A stretch of 64,000 nucleotides of DNA, taken from assembly GCF_000092045.1 (NCBI RefSeq), contig NC_007764.1, positions 124,001 through 188,000 of the forward strand. The letters run 5' to 3'. The position numbers and the translations under genes were made by a program. Positions 33,096-42,008 of this stretch are shown in pieces. Each line of letters begins with the position of its first letter. Within the stretch, counting starts at the first letter, position 1. The notes beneath the pieces were generated by a model. That model was not told the origin of the DNA, ran no database searches, and was given only the letters and a program-made list of their open reading frames with translations. The stretch comes from Rhizobium etli CFN 42. GTDB lineage: Bacteria; Pseudomonadota; Alphaproteobacteria; Rhizobiales; Rhizobiaceae.

Positions 33096-33978
33096 CTACA
33101 GAGCAGATGTCGCCGTCATCGGTGCCGGCATCATGGGTACGGCAATCATCACGCGCTTGATCGAGACCGGGCATAAGGTCTCGGTGTTCGACCTCGATGC
33201 CGAAAAAGTCGCGGCGCTGGAAGCCAACGGGGCTCGCGCCGCGAGTTCCGTGGAGGATGCGGTCGCGGCGTCGCAATTCTGTGTGCTCAGCCTCAACCAC
33301 GCAAATATCGTGCGTGCCGTCGTTTTCGGCGAAAAGGGTGTTGCGTCGGCTGCGAACGCCGGCAAGCTGCTGATTGACATGTCCTCTATTGATCCCGCCG
33401 AGACGGCCGACATGGCAAAGCGGCTGCGCGAGGAAACCGGCATGGCATGGGTGGATTGCCCGCTATCGGGCGGCGTGCCCGGTGCGCTTGGCGGAAAACT
33501 GACGATCATGGCCGGCGGCAGCCCCGAGGATTTCGAGCATGCGCGGGTGGTGATGCGGCATCTTGCCGCCAATTATACCCTGATGGGCGAATCCGGCGCC
33601 GGCCAGACCACGAAGCTGATCAATCAGCTGTTCTGCGCCGTGCTGTTTCAGGCGGTTGCGGAGGCGGTCAAGCTCGCCGAAGCCGGCGGCGTCGATCCGG
33701 CGGCTATTCCGGCCGCCCTTGCCGGCGGCAGGGCAGATAGCCGCATCCTGCAGGAGTTCATGGCGAAATTCGCGGCCCGCGATTACTCGCCGACGGGCAG
33801 GATCGACAACATGCTGAAGGACCTGGATTCGCTTCAGGCCTTTGCGCTGAAGACGAAGACGCCGCTGCCGATGACGGGCGCGGTGGTCGAGATTCACCGC
33901 CTGCTCTGCGCTGCCGGTCTTGGGCCGAAGGATTCGGCCGAGATGATGCGCCTTCTCGATGGATTGCAGGCCGACTGA
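33085..33978 (+). CDS. NAD(P)-dependent beta-hydroxyacid dehydrogenase (3-hydroxyisobutyrate/6PGDH family)
   Basis: 297 residues. An N-terminal Rossmann fold (VAVIGAGIMGTAIITRLIETGHKVSVFD) is followed by the substrate loop DCPLSGGVPGALGGKLTIMAGG and catalytic Lys in GAGQTTKLINQLF. This layout is shared by 3-hydroxyisobutyrate, tartronate-semialdehyde and related reductases. The substrate is unknown. In a sugar-acid operon it could process a keto or aldehyde acid side product, and it is too short to be a full 6-phosphogluconate dehydrogenase. It overlaps the gluconokinase start-to-end by 11 bases, with AGGGAGGG just before ATG 33085. The operator at 34031 follows 52 bases after its stop and marks a new promoter for the transporter. 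Confidence 0.88.
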   Translation: MQDDYRADVAVIGAGIMGTAIITRLIETGHKVSVFDLDAEKVAALEANGARAASSVEDAVAASQFCVLSLNHANIVRAVVFGEKGVASAANAGKLLIDMSSIDPAETADMAKRLREETGMAWVDCPLSGGVPGALGGKLTIMAGGSPEDFEHARVVMRHLAANYTLMGESGAGQTTKLINQLFCAVLFQAVAEAVKLAEAGGVDPAAIPAALAGGRADSRILQEFMAKFAARDYSPTGRIDNMLKDLDSLQAFALKTKTPLPMTGAVVEIHRLLCAAGLGPKDSAEMMRLLDGLQAD

Positions 33979-34030
33979 CATCATCTTCGACGGCGTTGGA
34001 GATTGTCACTTTCCGCTTGACTATCGATGA

Positions 34031-34046
34031 ATGTTATCGATAACAT
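34031..34046. promoter_or_regulatory. LacI-type operator, perfect 16-bp palindrome
   Basis: ATGTTATCGATAACAT is identical over 16 bases to the centre of the site at 31659-31676. It lies 40-55 bases before the GTG start of the sugar ABC ATPase, so the importer is a separately controlled unit of the same regulon. Confidence 0.88.
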
Positions 34047-34085
34047 ATTTTCATCAGGACAGCTGCAGCTTTGGGAGGAGCCACA

Positions 34086-35582
34086 GTGGAAGCCAAGAGA
34101 CTGCTGGAGTTCCAATCGATCACCAAGAGCTTCGGCGGCACGCAGGCGCTGCGTGACGTATCGATCGATCTGCGCGAGGGCGAGATCCTGGCGCTGCTGG
34201 GCGAAAACGGTGCCGGCAAATCGACGCTGATCAAGACGCTTGCCGGCATCTACAAACCGGATCATGGCGACATCCTCTTTCGCGGCCAGAGCTACCATCA
34301 TCGCCCGCCGAAACCGAACGAGCGCCAGCCGGTCGCCTTCATCCATCAGGATCTCGGTCTGATCGAGTGGATGACGGTCGGCGAGAATATGGGCTTGTCG
34401 CAGGGCTTCTCGATGCGCAGCGGCCTGATCGACTGGGGAAGGACGCAGGCGCGGGCTAAGGAAGCGCTAAAACTGGTCGGCTGCGACTTCGATCCGACGA
34501 CGCGCGTCTCGGCCCTGTCGCGCACCGAAAAATCGCTCGTCGCCATTGCCCGGGCGCTTGCCGTCGAAGCCGATGTTCTCGTGCTCGACGAGCCGACGGC
34601 GAGCCTTCCCGCCGATGAAGTCAATCGGCTGTTCAATGCGATCCGCCCGCTGAAGGAGCGCGGCGTCGGCATGATCTATGTCTCCCACCGGCTCGACGAG
34701 ATTTTCCGCATCGCCGATCGCGTCGCCGTGCTGCGCGACGGATGCATGGTGGGACAGAAGCCCGTCAGCGAGACGACACCCGACGAACTGGTGACAATGA
34801 TCATCGGCCGCAGCGGCGACAGTCTGTTTTCCAAGTCCGAGATCAAGCCCGGCAAGGCGATCGTCAAAGTCCGCGACCTCGTCTGCGCCGGCACGAGCCC
34901 GATCTCCTTCGATGTCCGCGAGGGCGAGTTGCTGGGCCTTGCCGGACTGCGCGGCGCCGGCCAGGAGCGCATCGGCCGGGCGCTGTTCGGCTGCGAACCC
35001 TTCAACGGTTCGGTTCTGCTGCATGACCGGGCGCCGGATCTTTCCAGCCCGCGGCAGGCGATGGCATCGGGCGTCGGTCTGATCGCCCGTGACCGGACGG
35101 AGGAATCCGTCGCGCTGTCGCTGTCCATCCGGGAAAACACCTACTTCAATCCGGGTGCCGTTGGTCGCGGGCTTTTCTCCTTCTTGTCTCCGCGCGGCGA
35201 AGCGGACCTTGCCCACGCGATCGGCCAAACGGTCGGCCTTCGACCGAACGATCCGGATCTGCCGGTGGAGGCCCTGTCGGGCGGCAACCAGCAGAAAGTC
35301 GTCGTCGGCCGTTGGCTGGCGACCGGACGCAAGCTGCTGGTCGCCGAAGATCCGACGGCCGGCGTCGACATCGGCGCGCGTGCCGAGATCTACCGCCTGA
35401 TCACGCAGGCGCTGGAGGCCGGTCTCGCGGTCGTCGTGGTCTCGACGGATTTCGAGGAAATCGCCCATATCTGCCACCGCGCGCTGGTTTTCTCGCGCGG
35501 CAAAATCGTCAGCCAACTGACTGGAAGCGCCCTGACGACAGAAGCGGTCATAACAGCCGCCTCTGCCTCGGAAGCGGCTTGA
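34086..35582 (+). CDS. Sugar ABC transporter ATP-binding protein (CUT2, dual domain)
   Basis: 498 residues with two nucleotide-binding domains, as in RbsA/XylG. The first has Walker A GENGAGKST, the signature-like ALSRTEKSLVAIARAL and Walker B LVLDEPTAS. The second has the degenerate Walker A GLRGAGQERIGR normal for this family, then LSGGNQQKVVVGRWL and LVAEDPTAGVDIGAR. GTG 34086 is chosen because GGGAGGAG (34073-34080) precedes it; the frame is open a little farther upstream. It powers the single permease at 35601 and is fed by the 36691 binding protein. The operator 40 bases upstream places it in the LacI regulon, so it probably imports idonate, gluconate or a related sugar or lactone. Confidence 0.92.
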   Translation: MEAKRLLEFQSITKSFGGTQALRDVSIDLREGEILALLGENGAGKSTLIKTLAGIYKPDHGDILFRGQSYHHRPPKPNERQPVAFIHQDLGLIEWMTVGENMGLSQGFSMRSGLIDWGRTQARAKEALKLVGCDFDPTTRVSALSRTEKSLVAIARALAVEADVLVLDEPTASLPADEVNRLFNAIRPLKERGVGMIYVSHRLDEIFRIADRVAVLRDGCMVGQKPVSETTPDELVTMIIGRSGDSLFSKSEIKPGKAIVKVRDLVCAGTSPISFDVREGELLGLAGLRGAGQERIGRALFGCEPFNGSVLLHDRAPDLSSPRQAMASGVGLIARDRTEESVALSLSIRENTYFNPGAVGRGLFSFLSPRGEADLAHAIGQTVGLRPNDPDLPVEALSGGNQQKVVVGRWLATGRKLLVAEDPTAGVDIGARAEIYRLITQALEAGLAVVVVSTDFEEIAHICHRALVFSRGKIVSQLTGSALTTEAVITAASASEAA

Positions 35583-35600
35583 GCCATCGGGAGAACAGCC

Positions 35601-36641
35601 ATGCAATCCATTGAATCCACCGCGCTGGAGCCGACCAAGAGCGAAATGGCCGGCCTGTCCACCGGCCAGAAGATCGGCCGCCTGATCCCGGTTTACGGGC
35701 TCGTCATCCTGACGGCCGGCCTGATCGTGCTCTTCTCGATCCTGCTGCCCGATACGTTCCCGACCGTCCTGAACGTCCGCTCGATCGTCTCCGATAAGGC
35801 GATCATCGCGCTTCTGTCGCTCGCCGCGATGATCCCAATGGCGTCCGGGCGCATCGACCTGACCGTCGGCTATGGCATCGTGCTCTGGCATATTCTCGCC
35901 ATCAGCCTGCAGACGGTCTACGGTCTGCCCTGGCCGGTGGCGGTTGTCATCGTGCTTGCCCTCGGCGTCCTCACCGGCTTCATCAACGGCCTGCTGGTCG
36001 AAGTGGCGAAGATCGATAGCTTCATCGCCACCCTCGGCACCGGAACAGTCCTCTATGCGCTCGCTCTCTGGCACACCGGCGGCCGGCAGGTGGTCGGCGT
36101 CCTGCCGCAGGGCTTCTACGCGTTGAACGGCACCATGCTCTTCGGCCTGCCGATCACCGGCTTCTACGTACTCCTGATCGCGATCTGCATGTGGATCGTG
36201 CTCGAATACCTGCCGATCGGCCGTTATCTCTATGCCATCGGCGCCAATCCCAAGGCCGCCGCTCTCAACGGCATCCCGGTCCGCAAATTCGTGATGGGCG
36301 CCTTCGTCACCTCGGGCCTGCTCGCGGCTCTGACCGGCGTCCTTCTCGCCTCGAAGCTGCGCATCGGCCAGGCGAGCGTCGGTCTCGAATATCTTCTTCC
36401 GGCGCTCGTCGGTGCGTTCCTGGGATCGACGACGATCAAGCCGGGCCGGGTGAACGTCTGGGGCACCCTGATCGGCGTCATCATCTTGGCGGTCGGCATT
36501 TCGGGAATTCAGCAATTCGGCGGATCGTTCTTCGTCGAACCGCTGTTCAACGGCGTAACCCTGCTGATCGCCATCGGCATCGCAGGTTACGCACAGCGCA
36601 AGCGCGGGGCCGTGAGGAGGATCACGCCCGCGTCCAAGTGA
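35601..36641 (+). CDS. Sugar ABC transporter permease (CUT2)
   Basis: 346 residues of the RbsC-like permease family with eight to ten membrane segments. The first follows the 25-residue cytoplasmic N terminus, at LIPVYGLVILTAGLIVLFSILLP. Family landmarks are MIPMASGRIDLTVGYGIVLWH, FIATLGTGTVLYALALW, GRYLYAIGANPKAAALNGIPVRKF (the ATPase-contact loop) and LLPALVGAFLGSTTIKPGRVNVWGTLIGV. GGGAGAACAGCC precedes ATG 35601, which lies 18 bases after the ATPase gene. Only one permease gene is present, so it probably works as a homodimer. Confidence 0.92.
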   Translation: MQSIESTALEPTKSEMAGLSTGQKIGRLIPVYGLVILTAGLIVLFSILLPDTFPTVLNVRSIVSDKAIIALLSLAAMIPMASGRIDLTVGYGIVLWHILAISLQTVYGLPWPVAVVIVLALGVLTGFINGLLVEVAKIDSFIATLGTGTVLYALALWHTGGRQVVGVLPQGFYALNGTMLFGLPITGFYVLLIAICMWIVLEYLPIGRYLYAIGANPKAAALNGIPVRKFVMGAFVTSGLLAALTGVLLASKLRIGQASVGLEYLLPALVGAFLGSTTIKPGRVNVWGTLIGVIILAVGISGIQQFGGSFFVEPLFNGVTLLIAIGIAGYAQRKRGAVRRITPASK

Positions 36642-36690
36642 GGATGCCGGCTCGCCGGCATTTCATAACAAATAAACAAGAGGAGTGAAC

Positions 36691-37788
36691 ATGAAGCGCA
36701 GGACTTTATTGCAGGCAACGGTCGCAACCGTCGCCGTTATGCTCAGCGTGCCGGCACTGGCCGATTCGATGGCCGACGCCAAGGCGGTGGTCGACAAATA
36801 TGCTTCCAAGGTGAGCGCTTGGGACGGCCCGACAAGCGGCCCCAAGGGTGCCGCCGGCAAGAACATCGTCATCCTTGCCGCCGATATGAAGAACGGCGGC
36901 ATCCTCGGCGTGGCCAATGGCGTTCAGGAGGCGGCAGGCGCCCTCGGCTGGACGGTGAAGGTGCTCGACGGCGCCGGTTCGATCGGCGGGCGCACGGCGG
37001 CTTTCGGGCAGGCCATGGCGCTGAAGCCGGATGGTATCATCATCAACGGTTTCGATGCGGTCGAACAGAAGCCGGCGATGGAAGCGGCCAAGGCGGCCGG
37101 CATTCCGATGGTTTCTTGGCACGCCGCCTCGGCGGTCGGCCCGGTTCCTGAGGTCGGCGTCTTTGCCAACGTCACCACCGATGCGATGGAAGTGTCGAAA
37201 TCGGCGGCAGACTGGGCCTTCGCCGACGCCGGCGGCAAGCCGGGCGTCATCATCTTCACCGACTCCACCTATGCGATCGCGATCGCCAAGGCCGACCGGA
37301 TGAAGAAGGAGATCGAGGATCTCGGCGGCACCGTCCTCGAATATGTCGACACGCCAATCGCCGAAACCTCCCAGCGCATGCCGCAGCTCACCACGTCGCT
37401 CTTGCAAAAGTACGGCGCCAAGTGGACGCACTCGCTGGCGATCAACGACCTCTATTATGACTTCATGGGACCCTCGCTCGCTTCGGCCGGCATTGCCGGC
37501 GACGGGAAGCCGGTGAATGTCGCAGCCGGTGACGGCTCGGAGAGCGCCTATCAGCGCATTCGCGCCAAGCAATACCAGGCCGTCACGGTCGCTGAGCCGC
37601 TCAATCTCCAGGGCTGGCAGCTGGTCGATGAACTCAACCGGGCCTTCGCCGGCGCGCCATGGTCGGGCTACGTGTCGCCGCTTCACGTGGTCACCAGCGC
37701 GAACGTCGAATTCGACGGCGGACCGAAGAACAGCTTCGATCCCGATAACGGCTACCGTGATCAATATAAGAAAATCTGGGGCAAATAA
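36691..37788 (+). CDS. Sugar ABC transporter substrate-binding protein
   Basis: 365 residues. The Sec signal peptide is residues 1-25 (MKRRTLLQATVATVAVMLSV, cleaved near ALADS). The mature protein has the type I periplasmic-binding fold of CUT2 importers: IVILAADMKNGGILGVANGVQEAA, DGIIINGFDAVEQKPAMEAAKAAGIPMVSWH, and a hinge around GVIIFTDSTYAIAIAKADRMKKEIE. ATG 36691 is preferred to GTG 36685 because AGAGGAG is correctly spaced from it. The gene order ATPase-permease-binding protein is the reverse of the usual CUT2 order. A terminator-like hairpin follows its stop by ten bases. The ligand is inferred to be a sugar acid or lactone from the regulon. Confidence 0.92.
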   Translation: MKRRTLLQATVATVAVMLSVPALADSMADAKAVVDKYASKVSAWDGPTSGPKGAAGKNIVILAADMKNGGILGVANGVQEAAGALGWTVKVLDGAGSIGGRTAAFGQAMALKPDGIIINGFDAVEQKPAMEAAKAAGIPMVSWHAASAVGPVPEVGVFANVTTDAMEVSKSAADWAFADAGGKPGVIIFTDSTYAIAIAKADRMKKEIEDLGGTVLEYVDTPIAETSQRMPQLTTSLLQKYGAKWTHSLAINDLYYDFMGPSLASAGIAGDGKPVNVAAGDGSESAYQRIRAKQYQAVTVAEPLNLQGWQLVDELNRAFAGAPWSGYVSPLHVVTSANVEFDGGPKNSFDPDNGYRDQYKKIWGK

Positions 37789-37797
37789 GCCTTCCTC

Positions 37798-37821
37798 AGG
37801 GCGCGTCAACCGATGCGCCCT
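37798..37821 (+). terminator. Hairpin at the end of the sugar-acid importer operon
   Basis: A perfect 7-bp stem AGGGCGC (37798-37804) with GCGCCCT (37815-37821) has a 10-base loop and is followed by CCCCTCATTTCATC. The tail is pyrimidine-rich rather than a pure T-run, so it is a moderate terminator. Confidence 0.5.
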
Positions 37822-37880
37822 CCCCTCATTTCATCACCTCGACATCGATCCGGCTCCCCGAGTTTTGGAAAAGAGAACCT

Positions 37881-38219
37881 ATGATCATTCGCTACGCTTT
37901 GTTTGAAGGCGAAATCCATCCCGGCCGGGAAGAGGAATTTCGCGATTTTGTGAGACAGCGCCTTGTCCCGCTCTGGACGAAATTTCCGGGCGCGGAGGAA
38001 ATCCGGGTGCTGGATGGAATGGAGCGCGACGAAGGCGCGCCGATTTATGCCATGGCGCTCGCCATTCGCTATCCTCACATGGAGGCTGTGAACGCGGCGC
38101 TTCTCTCCGACGTGCGTTTTGAGAGCCGCGAGGTCACCGGCGAGCTCCTGAAGCTCTTCACCGGCAAGGTGCATCATCACATATTCCAGGCCAATGAATA
38201 CCCGCCGGCCACTGCCTGA
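37881..38219 (+). CDS. Small unknown protein, possible dimeric alpha/beta-barrel
   Basis: 112 residues, cytoplasmic. The start MIIRYALFEGEIHPGREEEFRDFVRQRL has the beta-strand then helix pattern of dimeric alpha/beta-barrel (EthD/ABM-like) proteins. It is followed by APIYAMALAIRYPHMEAVNAALLS, a second strand-helix unit, and ends in LLKLFTGKVHHHIFQANEYPP with a His triplet. I do not recognise a named family. GGAAAAGAGAAC precedes ATG 37881. It lies 92 bases after the importer, behind the hairpin, so it may be read through from the sugar-acid operon at a low level; a link to sugar-acid metabolism is only positional. Confidence 0.72.
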   Translation: MIIRYALFEGEIHPGREEEFRDFVRQRLVPLWTKFPGAEEIRVLDGMERDEGAPIYAMALAIRYPHMEAVNAALLSDVRFESREVTGELLKLFTGKVHHHIFQANEYPPATA

Positions 38220-38456
38220 CATCGAGGGTGCTGGCGATCAAGCTTGCAGAGAAGCGCCTGCGGACAAGGATCTCAGGTGCTTTTTGCGTGTGCCGCGCAT
38301 CGACAATTCGCTGATGTCCGATCCGGCTGCGCGCTCTGGCACAATTTTTTATTAGTGCCGCCATTATTTAAATAGTCTACGTATTTGGTGGATAATATTC
38401 CATCCTGCCACCCATCGTTTCTGCAGCCTTTCCGATCACCAGACCCGCGGCGTCGC

Positions 38457-39527
38457 ATGAGTAATCATTCCGAATTTCTGTGGTATATTCCGAACGACGT
38501 CAGGCCCGGCCATCGCGGTGATACCACCGTCGAAAATCACAATAGCCTGGAGACGCTGACCAGCCATGCGAGGGCGCTGGAGGAGCATGGCTGGAAGGGC
38601 GCGCTCATCGGCACCGGCTGGGGCCGTCCCGATACCTTCACCGTCGCGGCCTCGCTCGCCGTGCGGACCACCACCTTCGAACCGCTCATTGCCATCCGAC
38701 CGGGTTATTGGCGGCCGGCAAACTTCGCTTCCGCGGCGGCGACGCTCGACCACCTGACTGGAGGCCGGGTGCGAATCAATATCGTCTCGGGCAAGGACAA
38801 CTTGGCGGCTTATGGCGACAGTGAGGGCGATCAGGCGCATCGCTATAGCAGAACAAAGGAGTTCATGCGGCTGGTCCGCAGACTATGGACTGAAGAAAAT
38901 GTCACCTGGGCAGGCGATCATTTCCGGGTTGCCGAATCCACCGTGGTGCCGCCCATTGAGGAGCGCGGCGACCGCCGGCACCCGAAACTCTATTTTGGCG
39001 GCGCCTCCGAAGCGGCCGAACGGGTGGCCGCCACAGAGGCCGATGTCCAGCTTTTCTGGGGCGAGCCGCTCGAGGGCGTCCAGGAACGGATCGGGCGACT
39101 TAAAAAACTGAGCCGAGAGCTCGACCGCGACCTCCCGCCGCTGGAATTCGGGCTGCGAATAACGACGCTGGTCCGCGACACGACGGACGAGGCCTGGGCC
39201 GAGGCTGAGGCGAAGGTCGCCGAGATGGCAAGAAGCAACGGCACCGGCTGGCACGATCACCAACGCGCGCTTGCCGTCGGTCAGCTGCGGCTGCTCGCTC
39301 TTTACGAACGCGGCGACGTGCTCGACGATAATCTCTATACCGCTCCGGGAAAATTCGGCGGCGGTGGTGCAGGCACCACTTGGCTGGTCGGTTCAGCGGA
39401 CGACGTCGCCCGCTCGCTGCGCAAATACCAGGATCTGGGGATCACGCATTTCGTGTTGTCCGATACGCCCTATCTCTCTGAGATCAAGCGGCAAGGCGAT
39501 CAGCTTTTGCCGCTGCTGCGTAAATAA
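38457..39527 (+). CDS. LLM-class FMN-dependent alkanesulfonate monooxygenase (SsuD-like)
   Basis: 356 residues of the bacterial luciferase-like family, closest in pattern to SsuD. Recognisable parts are FLWYIPNDVRPG at the N terminus, LAVRTTTFEPLIAIRPGYWRPANFASAAATLDHLTGGRVRINIVSGKD, LYFGGASEAAERVAATEADVQLFWGEP, and LGITHFVLSDTPYLSEIKRQGDQLLPLL at the C terminus. SsuD uses reduced FMN to release sulfite from alkanesulfonates. It stands alone here; the SsuABC-type importer is 14 kb away with a different monooxygenase, and no flavin reductase is adjacent. ATG 38457 fits the family N terminus, whereas the open frame extends 24 non-homologous codons further upstream. The ribosome site is weak. 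Confidence 0.87.
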   Translation: MSNHSEFLWYIPNDVRPGHRGDTTVENHNSLETLTSHARALEEHGWKGALIGTGWGRPDTFTVAASLAVRTTTFEPLIAIRPGYWRPANFASAAATLDHLTGGRVRINIVSGKDNLAAYGDSEGDQAHRYSRTKEFMRLVRRLWTEENVTWAGDHFRVAESTVVPPIEERGDRRHPKLYFGGASEAAERVAATEADVQLFWGEPLEGVQERIGRLKKLSRELDRDLPPLEFGLRITTLVRDTTDEAWAEAEAKVAEMARSNGTGWHDHQRALAVGQLRLLALYERGDVLDDNLYTAPGKFGGGGAGTTWLVGSADDVARSLRKYQDLGITHFVLSDTPYLSEIKRQGDQLLPLLRK

Positions 39528-39969
39528 GCCGAAGGCGCCGGTACCTGGCGCCGGGCAAGAAGATCAGAACCAGTGTATCTGCAACATAGGATGGATGGCG
39601 ACTGCATCCGGCAACCAAGCATACTGCCATTTATCCATTCTCCGCAGAAAAACGCCGCAAAATATACGAACGGCGCAGCATACTGGCGCTCCGCTCACCC
39701 CGTTTACATTCCCTAAAGGATATCCTCTTACCTTTTAACTTATCGGAACGACGTCCCAGAGATGGTCACCTACGCCATGAGGGCGATCGGGCATCCGGAT
39801 CGCGCATGAAATCGGCTTTGGCAGCTTGATGGAGGCCCGCACATTGGATGTGCTGCCGCCAATTGTATGCGCGCTCCGGCCAAAGAGCTCCCGCATTTGC
39901 GCGAGATGCGCCGACGATCCTGGCAGCAATGACACCTGTGACAAACCTCCCATGCGACGGAGAGTGGTA
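39528..39969. other. Intergenic region before the chemoreceptor gene
   Basis: About 440 bases. A GC-rich hairpin GGCGCC-GGTACCT-GGCGCC (39534-39552) lies just after the monooxygenase stop and could serve as a terminator, though no T-run follows. The stretch 39650-39745 is AT-richer and is the likely promoter area for the chemoreceptor, but I see no clear consensus boxes. The chemoreceptor frame is open back to 39826 without family resemblance. Confidence 0.35.
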
Positions 39970-41940
39970 ATGAACAGCATTAAGAATTCCGGGATTGCGG
40001 TGCGTCTCGCTCTTGGCTTCAGCTTCCTGATCTTGTTGATGGCCGGCCTGAGCATCTACTCAACGGTGAAAGTCGCCGAAATCAACAGCAATCTTCAAAC
40101 GATCAACGACGTCAACAGTGTCAAGCAGCGGTTCGCCATCAACTATCGCGGCAGCGTGCACGATCGGGCGATCGCCATTCGCGACGTGACCCTGGTGACG
40201 TCTGTCGATGAACGCAAGGCGGCCGAGGCACTGATCGAAAAGCTGGCGGCATCCTACACCGAAAACGAAAAACGCATGGCTGATATGGTCGCCTCCCCGG
40301 CTGGCGCGACCGACCAGGAAAGGTCCATTCTGAAGGAGATCGCCGACATACAGGCAAAAACCAATCCCCTGGTCGCCCAGATCATCGCGCTACAGGAGAA
40401 GGGCGACGGCGAGGCTGCCCGCAAGATCCTGCTCGAACAGGCGCGGCCAGCCTTCGTTGCCTGGCTCGGCGCCATCAATAAATTCATCGACTACCAGGAA
40501 GCATTGAACAAATCGATCGGCGGAGACGTCCGCAGCACGGCAAGCGGCTTTAAGCCGATCGTTCTGACGGCGCTCGGTATCGCGGCGCTTCTTTCCGTCC
40601 TCGCCGCGGTCGTTACCGCGCGCACGATCGTTGGCCCGCTGACAAAACTGCAGCTTTCGCTGAATGCAATGGCGGAAGGCAATCTCGATGGCGATCGTCG
40701 CCTCGAAGCGCGTGGCGACGAGATCGGCAAGCTTGCCCGCGCCGTCGCGGGATTGCGCGATGCCATTTCGGCAAAGGCGGAGCGGGAAGCCGATGCGGAA
40801 GCCAAGCGGGCTGTGGCGGAACGGCACCGGCTCGAACAGGATGCCGACGAACGCCGCACGCTTGCCGAGCAGACGGACCGGGCTGTCGGCCAGCTTGGCA
40901 GTGCATTGCAGGCGCTGGCCGATGGCGACCTCACCCAGCAGATCGGCACGCCGTTCATCCCGTCCCTGGAAAAACTCAGAGCCGACTTCAATTCGGCGGT
41001 CGAAAAGCTCCGCGCCGCCATGCAGAAGGTTGCCGAGAACGCCAGCGCCATTGCCGCCGGCGCACAGGAAATCCGTTCGGCTTCGGATGATCTCGCCAAG
41101 CGGACCGAGCAGCAGGCCGCCTCTGTCGAGGAGACTGCCGCCGCCCTGGAAGAGATCACGACCACCGTCGCCGACTCCAGCAACCGGGCTCAGGAGGCCG
41201 GTCAGCTCGTCCGCAAGACGAAAGACAATGCCGAGCGCTCGGGCAGCGTCGTTCGTGACGCGGTCGATGCCATGGGCAAGATCGAATCCTCCGCCACGGA
41301 GATCGGCAGCATCATCGGCGTCATCGACGAGATCGCCTTCCAGACCAACCTGCTGGCACTGAATGCCGGCGTCGAGGCCGCCCGCGCCGGTGAAGCCGGC
41401 AAGGGCTTTGCCGTCGTCGCCCAGGAAGTGCGCGAACTGGCGCAGCGTTCCGCCAAGGCGGCAAAGGAAATCAAAGAGCTGATCAACGCTTCGAACGGCC
41501 ATGTCAAAAACGGCGTCGCACTGGTTGGCGAAACCGGAAAGGCCCTGCAGGAGATTGCGGTACAGGTGCAGCAGGTCGATGGCAATGTCGGCGCCATCGT
41601 CGGCGCCTCGCAGGAGCAGGCGACGGGGCTGAAGGAAATCAATACCGCCGTCAACAGGATGGATCAGGGCACCCAGCAGAACGCCGCCATGGTGGAGGAG
41701 GCCACAGCTGCCGCTCACAAACTCGCCAAGGAAGCCGACGCACTGTTCCAGCTCCTGGGCCAGTTCAATATTGGCGGTGCAGCAGCATCGAGGCGCATAT
41801 CGCAGCCGGCCGCCGCGGCACAGCATGCTCAGCCCGTGCCTTCGCCGGCCCGCCAGATGATTGCCAAGGTCGGCAGGTCGTTCCAGGGGAATGCAACCCA
41901 GGGGAACGCGGCACTGGCCGGCGATTGGGAAGAGTTCTGA
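39970..41940 (+). CDS. Methyl-accepting chemotaxis protein
   Basis: 656 residues. A first membrane helix (about 12-32, [19 protein letters not shown]) is followed by a helical-bundle sensor (about 35-190). The second membrane helix is near 198-220 ([19 protein letters not shown]), followed by a HAMP domain, a second HAMP-like segment ([10 protein letters not shown]), and a long signalling coiled coil. The highly conserved tip is present ([43 protein letters not shown]). The C terminus ends GDWEEF, which resembles the NWETF-type CheR/CheB tether, so this is probably a high-abundance receptor with its own methylation docking site. ATG 39970 is preferred (GGAGAGTGGTA upstream). The ligand is unknown; the monocarboxylate transporter next door is convergent. 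Confidence 0.93.
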   Translation: MNSIKNSGIAVRLALGFSFLILLMAGLSIYSTVKVAEINSNLQTINDVNSVKQRFAINYRGSVHDRAIAIRDVTLVTSVDERKAAEALIEKLAASYTENEKRMADMVASPAGATDQERSILKEIADIQAKTNPLVAQIIALQEKGDGEAARKILLEQARPAFVAWLGAINKFIDYQEALNKSIGGDVRSTASGFKPIVLTALGIAALLSVLAAVVTARTIVGPLTKLQLSLNAMAEGNLDGDRRLEARGDEIGKLARAVAGLRDAISAKAEREADAEAKRAVAERHRLEQDADERRTLAEQTDRAVGQLGSALQALADGDLTQQIGTPFIPSLEKLRADFNSAVEKLRAAMQKVAENASAIAAGAQEIRSASDDLAKRTEQQAASVEETAAALEEITTTVADSSNRAQEAGQLVRKTKDNAERSGSVVRDAVDAMGKIESSATEIGSIIGVIDEIAFQTNLLALNAGVEAARAGEAGKGFAVVAQEVRELAQRSAKAAKEIKELINASNGHVKNGVALVGETGKALQEIAVQVQQVDGNVGAIVGASQEQATGLKEINTAVNRMDQGTQQNAAMVEEATAAAHKLAKEADALFQLLGQFNIGGAAASRRISQPAAAAQHAQPVPSPARQMIAKVGRSFQGNATQGNAALAGDWEEF

Positions 41941-41974
41941 ACCGCACGGCAATCTGCTGAAAAATGAAATAGCG

Positions 41975-42006
41975 AGGGCAGCAATTGCTGCCCTTCGTAT
42001 TTTTTG
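41975..42006. terminator. Strong rho-independent terminator
   Basis: A perfect 20-bp palindrome with 10-bp arms (AGGGCAGCAA/TTGCTGCCCT, 41975-41994) is followed by TCGTATTTTTT. It ends the chemoreceptor message. It lies three bases from the end of the convergent mctP-type gene and could stop that transcript as well. Confidence 0.85.
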
Positions 42007-42008
42007 GT

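Noticed and set aside
33085..33978. Considered as 6-phosphogluconate dehydrogenase (gnd)
   Set aside because: It is far shorter than Gnd (about 297 against 330-470 residues) and its substrate loop is of the 3-hydroxyisobutyrate type. It was kept as a generic beta-hydroxyacid dehydrogenase.
34467..36515. A 682-codon minus-strand frame opposite the sugar ABC genes
   Set aside because: It is antisense shadow coding of Asp/Arg/Gln-rich sequence; the plus strand encodes a clear ATPase and permease.
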